This document shows, piece after piece, positions 1-12,289 of a DNA stretch of 64,000 bases (its first letter is position 1; each line of letters opens with the position of its first letter). This DNA is from Cyanoderma ruficeps (taxonomy: Eukaryota; Chordata; Aves; Passeriformes; Timaliidae). The notes under the pieces are model-generated. The model did no database searches, had not been told where the DNA came from, and saw only the letters and a list, made by a program, of their open reading frames with translations. The stretch lies in the NCBI GenBank assembly GCA_008694505.1, contig VZDJ01000041.1:5603956-5667955 (forward strand). Reading direction: 5' to 3'. The position numbers and the translations under genes were made by a program.

Positions 1-2029
1 TTTACTGGAATTAGGAAATACAGTTACTGTTATGAATACCTGCTGCAGCATGTGCTCCCAGTCACATAACTGGGAAACAGCTGTTCCTTTGGTGCCCTGA
101 TCCAGCCTTCACTGCAAATGCAAGTTAACTTTGGGCCAGGGAGAATGAGGTGTGGGATCATTCAGCAAGGTCATATGAACTTCTTGGTGGTGAAGCCTAA
201 AGCCGACATTTATTTGGTTGGTTAATCATCATATATTGAGGTTTTCTTCCCACAAAATTGAAATAGGAGTAACTCAAGTCTTACAACTGTGTAGAAAGCA
301 TGTGTCTACTGAGATCAGCTGGCATACCAAGATGAGCTGGCATAACATCATCATGACCTACAAGCCCTCCAACCCTAGAATATCAGTACAAAGAGAAAAC
401 CACACTGAATCGTAAAATATAAGGTTGACAGAAACATCGAGGATAAATTGGGGTAACTTTTCTTGGCAAAATATATAGTTGTAATATTTTCTGTCAGAAG
501 CATATTTTTCTAGCAGATCCTTTAACACAGAAGGAGATAGTTTGATTAGGCAAGCAGAGCAACTGACTTTGCCCTCAGAAGCTTGGACCTTTACATCTGA
601 AGATAAAGCTAAGCTGTCCTCACCCCAACACTGCAGACTTGCTGACCAAGAGTGATCCATTTTGAAATAAAAAATAAAGATGCCCACACGTGGAAAACTA
701 GAATCTGTTTTAGCAAGTCTGTAGTGAAAGTGAGAGTGAAAATCCAAGCACTGCATCTCTTGGTTTGGCTATAAAGACAAAGTCAATAAGACAACCAGAA
801 GAGTATGAGTCCTCACATCATGTAAGAGCCAAAATCAATGAGCATAAGAGACAGACCTTTGGGCTTTGGCATTAGTCAGGGTTTTCAATGTTGCCAGGAG
901 AAGCAAAAGGTTCAGGAGGGTTTGAGATCCAGGGATTTGTTGCCATTGGAAAGGGTACAGAAGTCTGAAAGCTGCACATGACAACCTCTGAATGTCCTCA
1001 GGTCCCTGAGGCAGTTCTAACATGAGGCTCACAGACGCTCGAAGTCTTGTCTAGTGTCACCATGAACACAATGCTTGCCAGGAGGCTGTGAGGCTAACAA
1101 CCTTGCACAGCACCTTCTGGTTTTGGGGGACTGGTATTTTCTCATGAAATTAAGTCATCATGAAATTTTCATTCAGCTTTATGATACCTCTAATGGTATT
1201 TCACTGAATATCTGTTCTAACTTGCACAAGTAAATGTGGGTAAAAATACACCCTAACATTGATGAGGACAGTTCCAAGGGAAAGAACATTACAACAGGAA
1301 ATTTTTAGGAGGACACAAACTTAGCTGCGATGGTTTCTAATATATCAGTGATTTGTAGAGAGGGGACTGAAGAAGATGTAAACTAATTCTCTGCAGTCTA
1401 TCCCAGCCTTGTCCCAATGTATTTACACCTTTTCCATTTGCTCACCTGTCTGCAGGTTATATTGCTTTGTGTCAGTCACCAGAAGCTTTTATTCCTTAGG
1501 AAGTTTCTGTTTGCAATCTCTGTGCTGTCTGAATTGACAGAAATAATAGTTCATCCATCTAAAATGTTGTATTGCAGGAGTCATCTGGAAAGCCCCATAC
1601 TTCCTTTGGCACTGCAAATTAAGATTCACAGTAATCATGTGGGCTGATTGCTTGTGTCGTACCACATGTGACTCATGGGTGGAAATTTACTATCAGATAT
1701 GTAGGAATGATGCAAACCAGGAGCCTTTACTCTTCTCTCATACATTAAATTTCACAATATTAGAAAAACATTCCTTTTACAGGAATAACCACATTAAACC
1801 TACTTTTTGATTTAAAAATAAAATGAGAAATGTAGTAAGGATTTTTTTGGCCATGTAGTAGCCGAGAAGAAGGGAAGTAGCCTTGGTAGAAATTAACTTC
1901 TGAAACACTAGCCCTTCCAGTGAGGAACTGGCTCTTATCTTCTACAGAAGATATTAACAGGAATTAAAATAATGTAACTCTGAAGGAATGATCACTACAT
2001 TTTTTTTGCAAGAAGTATTTAGCATGATT
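1..2029. other. Unique non-coding sequence, no gene recognised
   Basis: Open frames here are short (the largest is about 130 codons on the minus strand at 358-756), have no recognisable domain and overlap each other. Stops are frequent in every frame. Apart from the imperfect tandem duplication at 313-348 I see no repeat family, CpG cluster or RNA gene. It may be intron or intergenic DNA. Confidence 0.6.
313..348. repeat. Imperfect tandem duplication, 18-bp unit
   Basis: Two adjacent copies, gatcagctggcataccaa and gatgagctggcataacat, match at 15 of 18 positions. This is a local duplication in otherwise unique sequence, most easily explained by replication slippage. No function is suggested. 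Confidence 0.6.
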
Positions 2030-2050
2030 NNNNNNNNNNNNNNNNNNNNN
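2030..2050. other. Assembly gap (21 N)
   Basis: A run of 21 N directly precedes a TTA trinucleotide repeat. The true sequence, and probably part of the microsatellite, is missing. The odd length suggests an estimated or unresolved repeat rather than a standard 100-N scaffold gap. Confidence 0.98.
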
Positions 2051-2065
2051 TTATTATTATTATTA
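2051..2065. repeat. (TTA)n microsatellite at gap edge
   Basis: Between four and five TTA units are visible immediately after the N run. The array probably continues into the gap, so its real length is unknown. Confidence 0.85.
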
Positions 2066-3674
2066 CACTAATGATGAAGGACTATGGCAATAGTAACAGT
2101 AAATGTAACTATATTGATTTTGAAATACTTTCACCTTCCCTCTAGTTATGTGAGAAAGGGTTAGAAATATGTAGTTTATATTGTAATTGTGTATTTTCAT
2201 GACTTACCATGTTCTGAGTTGAGTTTGAGTTTGAATTTATTAACTAACAAAAAAAAAATGCTTGAAAGTAATTTAAAAATTGTTGGAATATTGTCCAGTC
2301 TAAGTTACTAAGCTCCCAATATGATGCCCATTTTATTATTGCTTTTCTTTGGAAAGATAGGTTTGAAAAATAACAGTAGGAAATGCCCATACATGCACAT
2401 ACATGTTTGTTTGTGTGCCTTTAAACATGCCATATACAGACTTGAATTGGAGCGCAAACAAGAAAAGAATGCCCAGTGGATATTGCTGAAATCCTGTATT
2501 GTGTAACAAACAGCTATTGCAGTCTAAGTTCAGACAGTGGCTTCTCAGCTCTAGAGGCTCCTGTCCAGTGTTCATCTACCCAGCCTTCACATATAGAAGA
2601 TAACTTTCAACACTTTTATCTTCAAAGGTCTGCACAAATACAGGCTCTCACAACCCTTTACTCACGTGGAGCTGATGTTTATAACAAAGCCAGTAGCTAA
2701 GGTTGTCTGGATGTTTTTGTTCTTAAAGGCTTTTCTAGCTGGCTACAAAGATTGTAACATTTGGGGCTAAAACTTTACTTTGTTTCTGGACAAACTATGT
2801 GATGCAACAATTGTTTATGATGCTCACAGAACAAACTGCTTTCTCACAAAAATCCATGCATGACTGAAGGCTGCTAAATTCCAAGGAAGGAAAGTAGTTT
2901 GGGTGTTGCTATTTGATAGAACTACACGGAAGGCCTTGAAAAGGGCAGTTTTGGCTAAGCATGAAACGAGCCTTGGCAATAGTGAGATATGAGTCTTCCT
3001 GAGAAGAATGTTTGTCAGTTTGGGTCTTTGATGACTTGTCAAAACACTAGCTGATGGCACAAAGGGAAGAATCTTGTATTAGACGAGAATGACAGGAAGA
3101 TAATCTAGTAAGTATTTCAGACACTGGACTCTGGACTCTCCCCTTCCTCCCATACAAATAGAGAGGAAATTAAAAGGAGAAAGGTGATACCAAAAATATG
3201 AGAGCATATTCCTCTGTGACACTCCCTTTGCTTCCTAATATGATCTCAACAGGAAGTTCTGCAGCAATAACGTTTCCAGTGACATTATTGATAAAAATTA
3301 GAGGTGCTGAAAGAATTAAAAAGAAATAAATTATGATGTTTGAAGAAAGAAATGTTTCAGTAGACATATGGAGTAGAGTAAGATACTGAATAAAGCTGTT
3401 CTAGCTGTTCCTTTTTTAATCAAAACTCTTCATCTCAGGCTGATGTTATTTGAATTTCTAACATAGATATAGGAAAATGAATAAATATAATAAATGAAAT
3501 AAAATCCTTAGAAGTCTTGTCAGGAATGACTGGGTGTAAAGATGAAATTTTACTAGTAATATTTGACAAATTTCAAGTGTGTTATTTTGTAAAGAATTCC
3601 TTCTTGTGGAACACTTGATCAGATATAGCAGCCTGTCAGGGACTGAGATCCTGGAAGGATTTGTACTAATTGTA
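2066..3674. other. Unique non-coding sequence, no gene recognised
   Basis: This stretch holds only short open frames of under 80 codons on both strands. A minor (GAGTTT)3-like run lies at about 2216-2238 and an A9 run near 2250. I see no splice-flanked exon or repeat family before the CR1 element. Confidence 0.6.
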
Positions 3675-4605
3675 CAGAACCATAGAATCATGTGTTGGAA
3701 GAGAATTTTAAGTTCATCTAGTCTAACCCCATAGGCATGATCAGGTTGCTCATAACCAGATCAGGTTGCTCAAAACCCCATCCAAACGGTCCTTTAACAA
3801 TGCAAGGGATGAAGCATCCATAGCTTCTATGAGCAACCTGTTCCAATGCCTCACACTGTTATCATAAAAGAATTTCTTTCTTATGTCCAAACTAAATCTA
3901 CCCTCTTTTTGTTTAAAACTTCCCCCCCTTTTACTATCATTACAGGCCTTGGTAAAACGTCTCCATCTTTGTTATGAGGCTTTATGTGTTGAAAGACTGC
4001 TGTAAAGTCTCCTCAGAGCCTTCCCTTCTCTGGGATCAACAACCCCAACTCTCTCAGCTTTACTTTATAGGAGAGGTGTTCCACCTCTCTGAAAACTTTC
4101 ATGACTCCTCTCTGGACCCTTTCTAACAGATCTCCATCTTTCTGATCCTGGGGACCCCAGATAGGATTTTGTGGGACTAGGGTAGAGGGACAGAATACCC
4201 TGTCTCTGACTGGTAGCCACATTACTTTTGATGCATGCTTGGCTTTCTGGGCTGCAAGAGCACGTTAGCTTTTCATGTTGAATATTTCATCTGCCTGTAC
4301 CGCAGGTCCTTCTCCTCAGGGATGCTCTCAATCCATCCAGCTCCCAGTCTGTACTGATACTGGGGATTGCCCCAACCCACATGCAGGACCTTGCATCTGG
4401 TCTTGTCGAACTTTAAGAGGTTTGCCTGTGTCCTTTTCTCAGGTCTGTCAAGGTCCTTCTGGATGGCATACTTTTCCTCCAGTGAATCAACTGCACCACT
4501 CAGCTTTGGTGTCATCTTCAGACTTGCTGAAGGTGCATTCAGTCCCACTATCTATGTTGTTGATAAAGATATTAAATAGGATTGGTCCCAATATAGACCA
4601 TGGAG
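3675..4605 (-). mobile_element. CR1 LINE, 5'-truncated 3' fragment, minus strand
   Basis: The plus strand begins with the reverse complement of a CR1 3' end (catagaatcatgtgttgg) and then catctagtctaacccc, typical of avian CR1. Reading the minus strand gives pieces of the reverse-transcriptase ORF2 C-terminus: DKTRCKVLHVG at about 4390-4420, then DLLERVQRG and VEHLSYKVKLRELGL at about 4035-4120. These pieces lie in different frames (4548-4273 and 4222-4013), so the ORF carries frameshifts and stops and the copy is dead. The 5' limit near 4605 is where similarity to the CR1 phrase around tggtcccaatatagacc ends. The length of about 0.9 kb is common, since CR1 copies are usually severely 5'-truncated. 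The identity is recalled from the known family, not aligned. Confidence 0.93.
3739..3778. repeat. 20-bp tandem duplication inside CR1
   Basis: gatcaggttgctcataacca is followed directly by gatcaggttgctcaaaaccc, matching at 18 of 20 positions. The normal CR1 3' region has one copy of this accaggttgctcaaa-like block, so the duplication arose in this copy or its source lineage. Confidence 0.8.
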
Positions 4606-4615
4606 GGAAAATAGA

Positions 4616-4651
4616 ATGACATATTGTCAATGACATATTGTTAATGACATA
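4616..4651. repeat. 14-bp tandem repeat, about 2.6 copies, at CR1 edge
   Basis: Units atgacatattgtca, atgacatattgtta and a partial atgacata lie in a row immediately past the 5' truncation point of the CR1 copy. The position at an insertion edge could reflect a target-site or repair-associated duplication, or plain slippage. Confidence 0.8.
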
Positions 4652-7600
4652 CACTCTATTTCATAATTTCATATTGCTTTCCAGAGTGTCTTACTCCCCT
4701 GATCCTTGTTTTGTGCCAAAAAGTGAGATGAAGACCAGATCACACAGCTGTGGACTCTGATTATGAGGCTGGTGGATAGGTACATTTAGCTAGTATCTAC
4801 CCAGGGAATTGGTTGCATGGCCATATTACATGTTGGAGTGCTGACACTCATTGTGCAGAGGGGATTGAATGTGGATTTTTTTGTTATTTCAATAGCCTTG
4901 CATACTTCCCCATGGTGAAACTCAATCAGAAGTCAATTTGTGTCTGTTTCATCTCTTGCCACATATAAGCTTGAAAACAGAAATTAAAAGAAAAAAGCCT
5001 AACTTTTGGTGATTACTGCAGTCACTAAAAAGAGCTCTGAGGTGGCATTTATGATGTGAGGAGGCTTCAGTAAAACAGGTACTGGAGGGAAGAGCTTTGG
5101 AGGGAGGAAGAGCCAGAGAAATCTGTGTTTTTCTCCGTCAGGTAGCTATTAACAAACAACAGCAAATATGATTTGCAGAATCTGCCTTGATGTTGAAAGC
5201 ACCATGTAGTCCACTTTCAGGGACCATATTTTGATATTCCCTTATTTATGCTGTGTCACAATTTAATTTTCATGTTAATGAAGACTGACAGGAAATGGTG
5301 GAACAGATAAATAATTATCTCATCTTTGCGGCTGCTTTTTTGGAGTAGGCATACATGGATTGGGAGGCAGACTGCATTAAAATCAAACCAGATATGATAC
5401 AGTGCAAACATGAGTCATACTATTTAATTTAAAATAAATAATTTTTTTTGGTAGCTGGAACAAAACTTCTAAAGAAAAGATCTCTTGCTGCAGACATCAT
5501 CCTTTTAAGTGGACATAACCTCCCACCTGCCCACAGGTACTTCAGTGTACCAAAATCTCCCCTTTCCCTGCACAGACTCTTGCATGCTTCTGAATGGCTG
5601 CATAGCTGGCTGGTCAGTAATTGTGGGAAAAAATATCTTTGTCAGGAGAGGCAGATCCTCAAGAATGAACAATTATCAGCTAATTCCATGTGGCTGAGCT
5701 TGAAACAGTTATGAAAAAAAAAGCCTATTTAAAGGAAAGAGTCATATAGTTCCCACTGATAGAAGAGGGACTCTTTAAGAACCAATCTCTACTAGTAACA
5801 GGAAGAAAGATGTCTGTTCCAGAATATTTAGAAAGATCAGCTGTCCTAAAGATTAACAGCTCTAATTTGTGCTTGGTCTTTGGGGCTTTTTGTTTCTGGT
5901 ACTGAGATGTTAAGCAGTCTAGCAACAAAATAATGAAATATCTCTATTGAATAGCTGCACTGTGGTTGGTCTGAGCATAACTTAGCAACTAATGAAGGCC
6001 TTTAAAGTTCAGTACAGCCCTCAGTCTGTTACTAGAGGAAGAAATTTAAGACACTAGAAAGTCTATTTGCCTGGAAGCAGGACAGAATTGTGTGAGCAAC
6101 TGCTCTCTTTCTTCACCCATTCATTCTTTCTTTTTGTGTTTACCTATTCCTTCAGGCCAATACACTGACCTGAGAGGAGCTGCCTGTCTAATAACTTATT
6201 CAACAGCCTTCAAAAAAAGAAGCTACCCATGACTCATTTCACACTCCCCAGGCCCTGTATACAAATAGCATGAAAGCTCAATCATGTACGGAAACAGTTT
6301 TCTTTCCATTAAGGTAATTGGTATATCCTTTTTGAATATGTGTCACAAGACTTGATTGTGTATTGGCAGGCAGCACTTATGCTGGAGAGTGGTGCACCCT
6401 TCTGCAGCAGATAACACACAGACCTGCTGTGATAGTATGGGCTTATCACCAGATCCTGCTTAGAAGTGCACAGCTTTGCAATAAATGAGTGGGATTTGCC
6501 TTGCCAATGCCCACTGCTTCTGAATAATTTCAGGCCTGATGGTCATCCTTTTACCACCTTGTCTTATGAATATCCTATTTTTTGCTTTATCCAGTTATCA
6601 ACAAAGCAAGTAAGCATCTTTTTCTTTTCTCCCTGTTTCTGAACCTTCTAGTTCAGTGACAGTAAAGATTCTCAGTGATTTCAAAAAATGAAGCAAAACT
6701 GCTGTGTACAAAGGACTGTCTGAATCCTTGCTTCTTGATTCCACAAAAAAAAGCTGAATAAACAATAGCTTTCAGGCTACTGCAAACATAATAATTCTCA
6801 TCTTGCTCCAAGGTATATTTTCAATAGTTAAGTAGCCCTTATCTACTCAATCTTGTTTTTACCTTGATTTCCACAAGCAGATCCAGGTTTCTTGGAATAC
6901 AAGCCTCTGCTATTTCAGGCAATCATGTCATGCAATCCATTTCATACAATCTAACTCTTCTCAAGGCCGGGTGGATTGATTTCCCCCATGCTGTTCTAAC
7001 TAATGTCATTTTGCCTAATGCTCTTTGCAGCTTCATTTGCCTGATTATGGCCAAAAGAGAATACTGCTTTATGGGTAGCTGGTGACTGTGCTGTACACGA
7101 AAACCACATATTCTGCTGTTAAGTATCTCTCCTTTTTTTACTATGTAAGTCCCCAAGGTCATCCAGATTTTCATACATAATATCAAAATTCTTTCTATAT
7201 TTCCAATGCTTCTGAGTGTTCACATTATCAGGCAATTTCTTCTAGCCTATCACTAGTTTCTCTGACACCAACCAATCAAAAAGTGCGTACAAAGTGTAAT
7301 TATTAAAATGAAATATATAGCTCTCTTTTTCTTTAGGATTTTTCATTTTTTAAATGTAGGTGTCATCTTTGTTCAGCATGTACTTGAACAGACTTGTATT
7401 TGCATATTTTTGACTGAAACATAATAAAATGGTGGTGAGAGACTAAATTCTTCCACCACATTGGGGATGACTGACACTAAAAAATGTTTTAGATCAAAAT
7501 GGTATTTTTTTCCCTTAGGCTCATCTGCTTTTGGTGATCTGCTTTTTACTATATAATATATTCATTTTCTATACTGACTGATATTTTCATACCGCAGGAG

Positions 7601-9199
7601 CAGGTCCCTGATAATTGCTTTCTCCCACTGGTCTTATTTAACATTGCAGAAAGGAAAGGTGGCTTTCATAGAGTGGATCTGCTGTCTTCAGGTGTTGGCT
7701 TCTACAAACATCACTAGAAAGGATTTAAAAGTCTAAAAAGGATGGGGAAAAGAAAAGAAAAAAGGAAGCTTCAGGGGTTAATCAGCAAATTTTCAAAAGA
7801 TGCTTGAAGTTAGGGACTTGCAGACAGGTATAGACCACACGACTGTCCTTGGTAATCTTCTGCAACTGATGAAGCTGAACAGCTGAACCCTATGGTTCTC
7901 CAGCTTGAATAACATTTTCTTGAGAAATAGCCCAGCTGCAGAGTCCTAAGTAAATGTCAGGTTCTCCTTTTCTGTCTCCTCAGGGGTTTTCCCTCCTGTT
8001 TCAAGTCTGAACTAAGATTTTTTTTTTTAATATGCCCAAGAGATATGTTTGAATAATGAAGAATTTCAAAGCTGGGATTTTCCCTTTCACAGCCTCAGTA
8101 AAATCATGGCATTTCCAATCTTATCTTAACTGGTATAAAAGCTATGTCCCTTCAGAATACTGATACATCCCAACATGACCAAAACCCAAGGAAATGCCTC
8201 TTAAATGAAGACTAGTACCTTTTTCTCTCAGCAACACCCACTCATCTTCAGCAAAAAATATCTTTGAGGGACTCTCCTGCTAGGCTGAATCCAGTTATAA
8301 CATGGAGGCCTTCACTGAATTAAGTCATATGTCATGGCTTGGATTAGATTCACTGGAAGAAAGAAGCTAAAACTTATGGTTTTTCCCTGACTTTATTTGA
8401 CCTCATTAATCTGCAGGAATAAAAAGTGAAACACTGTATTGCAGCAGGACCAAAGTTTATCATCACATACCCGTATTGGAGTGAGATTTTTGAAAAACAG
8501 GTCTTAAATTCCTTCACAAAACTTAAAGCAAATTACAGCAGTTATGAAATAGGGTGGTCTAATCCAGAGGAGGAATGCATACATGGTCAGAGTACATATC
8601 CTAAAGGAATTATGGAGAAAGTAGGGTCACAGCTTTTTTCATTCCTCTAATGGAGTTTTGCAAATGACACAATATGTGTCGCAGACTGAAGAGTCTGCCA
8701 TTACTAGAGGAGTAGAGCAGATTTCCATACTTCCATATCCCTGTGACTGGAGAGGACATCTCTATTGCCACATGAGGTTATGGCATGGTGGATGGGGAAC
8801 TAAACGCTGAGCAACAAAGCTGTTGCTCAATGGCAACGTTTGTTAGTGCCCAGCAGGCTCCTACTGGGAGGGTTTCTATGAGAGAAAGGTGGACACCAAT
8901 GGATCACCCTCTCACATGCAGTAGGACAGGCCTTGGTGGGTTTGGAGCCTTTTGTACCTCGGATGCCCTTCTGACATATCTTCATACAGCTTCACTTGCA
9001 CACTATAGAAAGCTACCTTTATTCTAGTGGAATGTAAAACCATCTTATTGGTGCCCAATGCTGTCCCAAAAATCCCAGCAGAACAGGAAAAGGCAAACAG
9101 GGAAAGCCGGAGTTGACTGCCTCCTCCAGGCCTGCTTCTTGTGCAAGAGCACTGTAGGCTGTGTTCCCAACACGCATGGTTTTCCTGCCTTCTCTGCAG
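4652..9199. other. Unique non-coding sequence, no gene recognised
   Basis: About 4.5 kb with only short open frames in mixed orientation. A perfect AP-1 type 9-mer atgactcat is present near 6228. A sequence resembling a decayed retroviral primer-binding site at 9049 was considered and rejected. I see no CpG island, RNA gene or dispersed repeat I recognise. Confidence 0.55.
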
Positions 9200-9264
9200 A
9201 AGTGTCTTTGGGAAGTGCAACATGGAGACCAGAGGCACCTGCTTCCACAGGATCCCTGCATAAG
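9200..9264 (+). other. Speculative 65-bp exon with good splice sites
   Basis: A strong acceptor tract (ttttcctgccttctctgcag) ends at 9199. A good donor (taag followed by gtaatg) starts at 9265. The 65 bases between are relatively GC-rich and open in the frame of an ORF spanning 9058-9348. The encoded peptide (AEVSLGSATWRPEAP...) resembles no family I know. It could be an exon of a non-coding RNA or a chance pairing, since a 64-kb window is expected to contain many decoy splice pairs. Confidence 0.18.
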
Positions 9265-10679
9265 GTAATGACACAAATATATATTTCTGTAAGTGTAGCT
9301 GTAACTGACACAGGAGGTAGAACTTTTACCTGCATTAGTAGTGCATAAATAACCCAGAAAGTGCATCTTAAGGCAAACATATGGTTGAGAAAACTCACCT
9401 ATCTCAATATCTAATACAGGGCTTTTTGTCTTTTCTTGTGTGCTGTTCATCAAGGTTCTTATACTGCCCACTGTAGTAAAATCTGCAGTTCTCCATATTG
9501 ATGGTATGGGCCAAGTCACCTAAGTATCACAGCTCCCTTGCAAGAGCCCATCAGGCTCACGGGTGTGTTTCACTGCCTCAGGGGCTGCTACATTAGTTAA
9601 TGAAATACGTGGGCTCAAGTTTAGGTGCTTATTCTAGCTAACCTGCAGAGACAGCTTGGGTTGTATTTCAGCACGTGACCAGTCCAATGGGTCAAGGGAA
9701 GGAAAAGGTGGGTGAAAAGTACTGAGTCCAGTCTTAGTCAGAAGGTAGTGTCTAGTTTTTTAGCAAAGACCTTGGAAGAATCCCCCATCTGACCTGAACT
9801 GAAAGTGATACCGTATTTGCAGCCACCAGCTTTGCTGTGACAGCAATGATCAAAGCACCGACACATGTTCCTTCTATCTTAACTAAAATCAACTTTAAAT
9901 TACTCAGTGTGATAGAAGGTACAAACTGTTACAGGAACAACTTTATGCAGTGATTTCACAGAACTTGCTAAGGGGTTCTGACTGCACTTTAACAGAGGGT
10001 TTTAAAAGGATGCAGGATGTGGGTCTTTTCTCTGACAAGCCTATCTAGAGAAAAATAACCTTTCCTTACCCATAGTTTGTGCATATTTATACACAAACAA
10101 GCACCAGTGGAGGAAACCACACAGTGTTCTCAGTTTTACAGATCAGCTGTTTGACTTCATTGTTTGCCTATCTGCCCAGTAATCTGAGAGCACATAGCAA
10201 CATAAGTGTTGCTGGGCCAAAAATAGTCCTGCCTTCAGCAAACTTTTTTCATGCTAACACGGAGCAAAAGCATGGGTAGGAAATGGTGTCTGTCAAATAA
10301 CCGCTGCTAATTATCAGAAAATGGGTGAATTAGGATGATAGACAATTAAGAAGACAATTTCTTATGTGTGTATAGTCTTCTTCCAGCATATGGTCAACAG
10401 TAAAGAGTATTTGAAATTTTGTGTAGTGCTTAAGGTGGTTAACACAGTTTTTTAATGACAAGAACTATTTTACAGAGAAAACCAAACTAACTTTCATTTT
10501 CCATTATCACATTCTTTGCTGGGTTTTCTGCTTATAAAATTTCAAGAAAATGAAACCTCAAAAAAAATTTTTGTTTTGAAATTATGGCAAGAGCAGCGTG
10601 TTCTCTAATCTGTATGAACATTTTTTGAATGAAATGCACAATACATTTTGCACCGTTTCTATGTCTACATATATTACAT
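9265..10679. other. Unique non-coding sequence, no gene recognised
   Basis: Short open frames only, including the minus-strand frame from 9519 that has no recognisable domain. No repeat family or regulatory cluster was identified before the short CR1 copy. Confidence 0.55.
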
Positions 10680-10810
10680 ATCATAGAATCACAGAATGGT
10701 TTGGGTTGGAGGGGACTTAGAAGATCATCTAGTTCTAATGCCCTGCCATGAGCAGGGACACCTTCTCCCAGACCAGGTTGCAGAAATCCCCATCCAACCT
10801 GACATACTGC
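10680..10810 (-). mobile_element. CR1 LINE, short 3'-end copy, minus strand
   Basis: The plus strand starts tcatagaatcacagaatgg and continues tttgggttggaggggactta, the reverse complement of the avian CR1 3' end. It then runs through ccctgccatgagcaggg, gaccaggttgc and ccatccaacctgac. Only the last 130 or so bases of the element are present, so no coding sequence remains. This is one of the least diverged copies by eye and therefore probably the youngest or best preserved. It forms part of a long minus-strand open frame (11095-10532), which is not a gene. Confidence 0.95.
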
Positions 10811-12289
10811 TACAGCTTCACTTGCTGCTATATCCAAATGTAAAATATACAGCAAGTATCTACTGTGTATCAATAAAGAAGTGATTTTAATATTTCTCAA
10901 AAAGTTAATGCAAATAAGCATATACAAGAAGATGCATCTCTTGTAATTTCCTATAAATTTACACCTTTCAGTACAAGGGATCTGCAAGATGTCAAGGTGA
11001 AACACCCTCCTCTTAGTTCTCTGGAATTCATTTACCCTTCTGAAATGCTCAGAGACATTTTTCTTTTTTTGCAGGACTTCTGTGAAATCTATCATGCAAA
11101 CTAGGAAACTCTAGGAGAAGAAAGCTTTTAAAAGGGACAGAGTCCTTCAAAATGTGGAACTGTGAACAAAATTTAGGAGAGCAACTTGAAAGTTCAGTGT
11201 ACAAGGCATTTAAAATCGCACCCCACCCATAGTACTCTCTAAGACTATCAGAAACAAGACACGGATTAATTTAGTACTCTTGTTAAATTTCCTTCTCATT
11301 CTACCTGTAATACATAGAAATAAATATACCAATATATTAGAAAGTGAATTTAAGTTTCAGTTCAATATAGTTTGTCTATCTTAAATTGTTGACACAGCTG
11401 GGACAGAGCCTTGGATTAGTGAATAGAGGTGGAATAGTGAACAGATTCACATTTATCTGCTTCTTGGAAACAAACTATTCTTAAAAACAGCTAAGAGGTG
11501 GAGGTGGATTTTAAACTTTTTTTTTTTCTGTTTACATTTCCAAGCTCAAATATAGACCTCAGTATTAAAAAACTCCAAACTCAAAACATCAGAAAAAGGC
11601 ATTATATTTGGATAGATTTACAATGGCTTTGAAATCTCCTTTGGAAAGTTTCATTTCGCAACACATCACTTTGGAGGATATTTCAAGGGTAGAAGCACCT
11701 CAGGGGAAGAAAGAGTGGATTATTGAAGTAAATGGAGCCTTTCAAGGGGACACCTTTATAACACTAGAGATGGGGAGCAGATGCCGAAAGTACTTTGACT
11801 GAAAAAGATGTTTAGGGAAAAAAAAGTTCTCTTTCAGGAAATAAAGTATGAATCAGAAAAAGTGGGAGTTAATAATACAAGAAGCACTACAATAACAGAA
11901 GGCAGAAGGAAGCCATTGTGTACAATGGCAAATATCAAATGATGGGTTTACAAAAGACTGTTGCACATTCACAGCTGCTATAGCTCTACTAAATTTCCAA
12001 GCTGCTCTGGTTTATATTTTAGTAATTATTTCAGTAATTTCAGTAAACATGTATCATGGCAGTTTGAGATTTAAATCTGGGGTACCAGAAAAAACTTCTG
12101 GTTTACAGTATTCTGCAGAAGGGTAGCAAAATGGGTGTGGTGCCTCAGTCAGGTCTTTTCTATTTGTCTCTCTTCCCATCACCCATTGGCAAGCACCCAA
12201 AGAATTTCCAGATTTAGCACCATTATTTGAGTGTTCTCTGAGAAGAATGGGCAAGGAGACCACCTCCTTTTTAATGCCTCTATTAAGAT
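10811..12289. other. Unique non-coding sequence, no gene recognised
   Basis: AT-rich sequence with short open frames and a T11 run at 11517-11527. An open frame at 11608-11802 (64 codons, plus) reads smoothly but lacks recognisable motifs and splice context. Confidence 0.5.

Noticed and set aside
9049..9060. tggtgcccaatg, which resembles a CpG-decayed retroviral tRNA-Lys primer-binding site
   Set aside because: The match covers only 12 bases, there is no LTR-like CA end just upstream, and no retroviral coding remnants follow in the next kilobases.
9019..9519. 166-codon minus-strand open frame
   Set aside because: It overlaps other open frames on both strands, has no recognisable motif, and its composition follows local base content.
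10532..11095. 187-codon minus-strand open frame
   Set aside because: It runs through the short CR1 copy and AT-rich unique sequence and has no domain; the CR1 part is 3'-end sequence, not coding.
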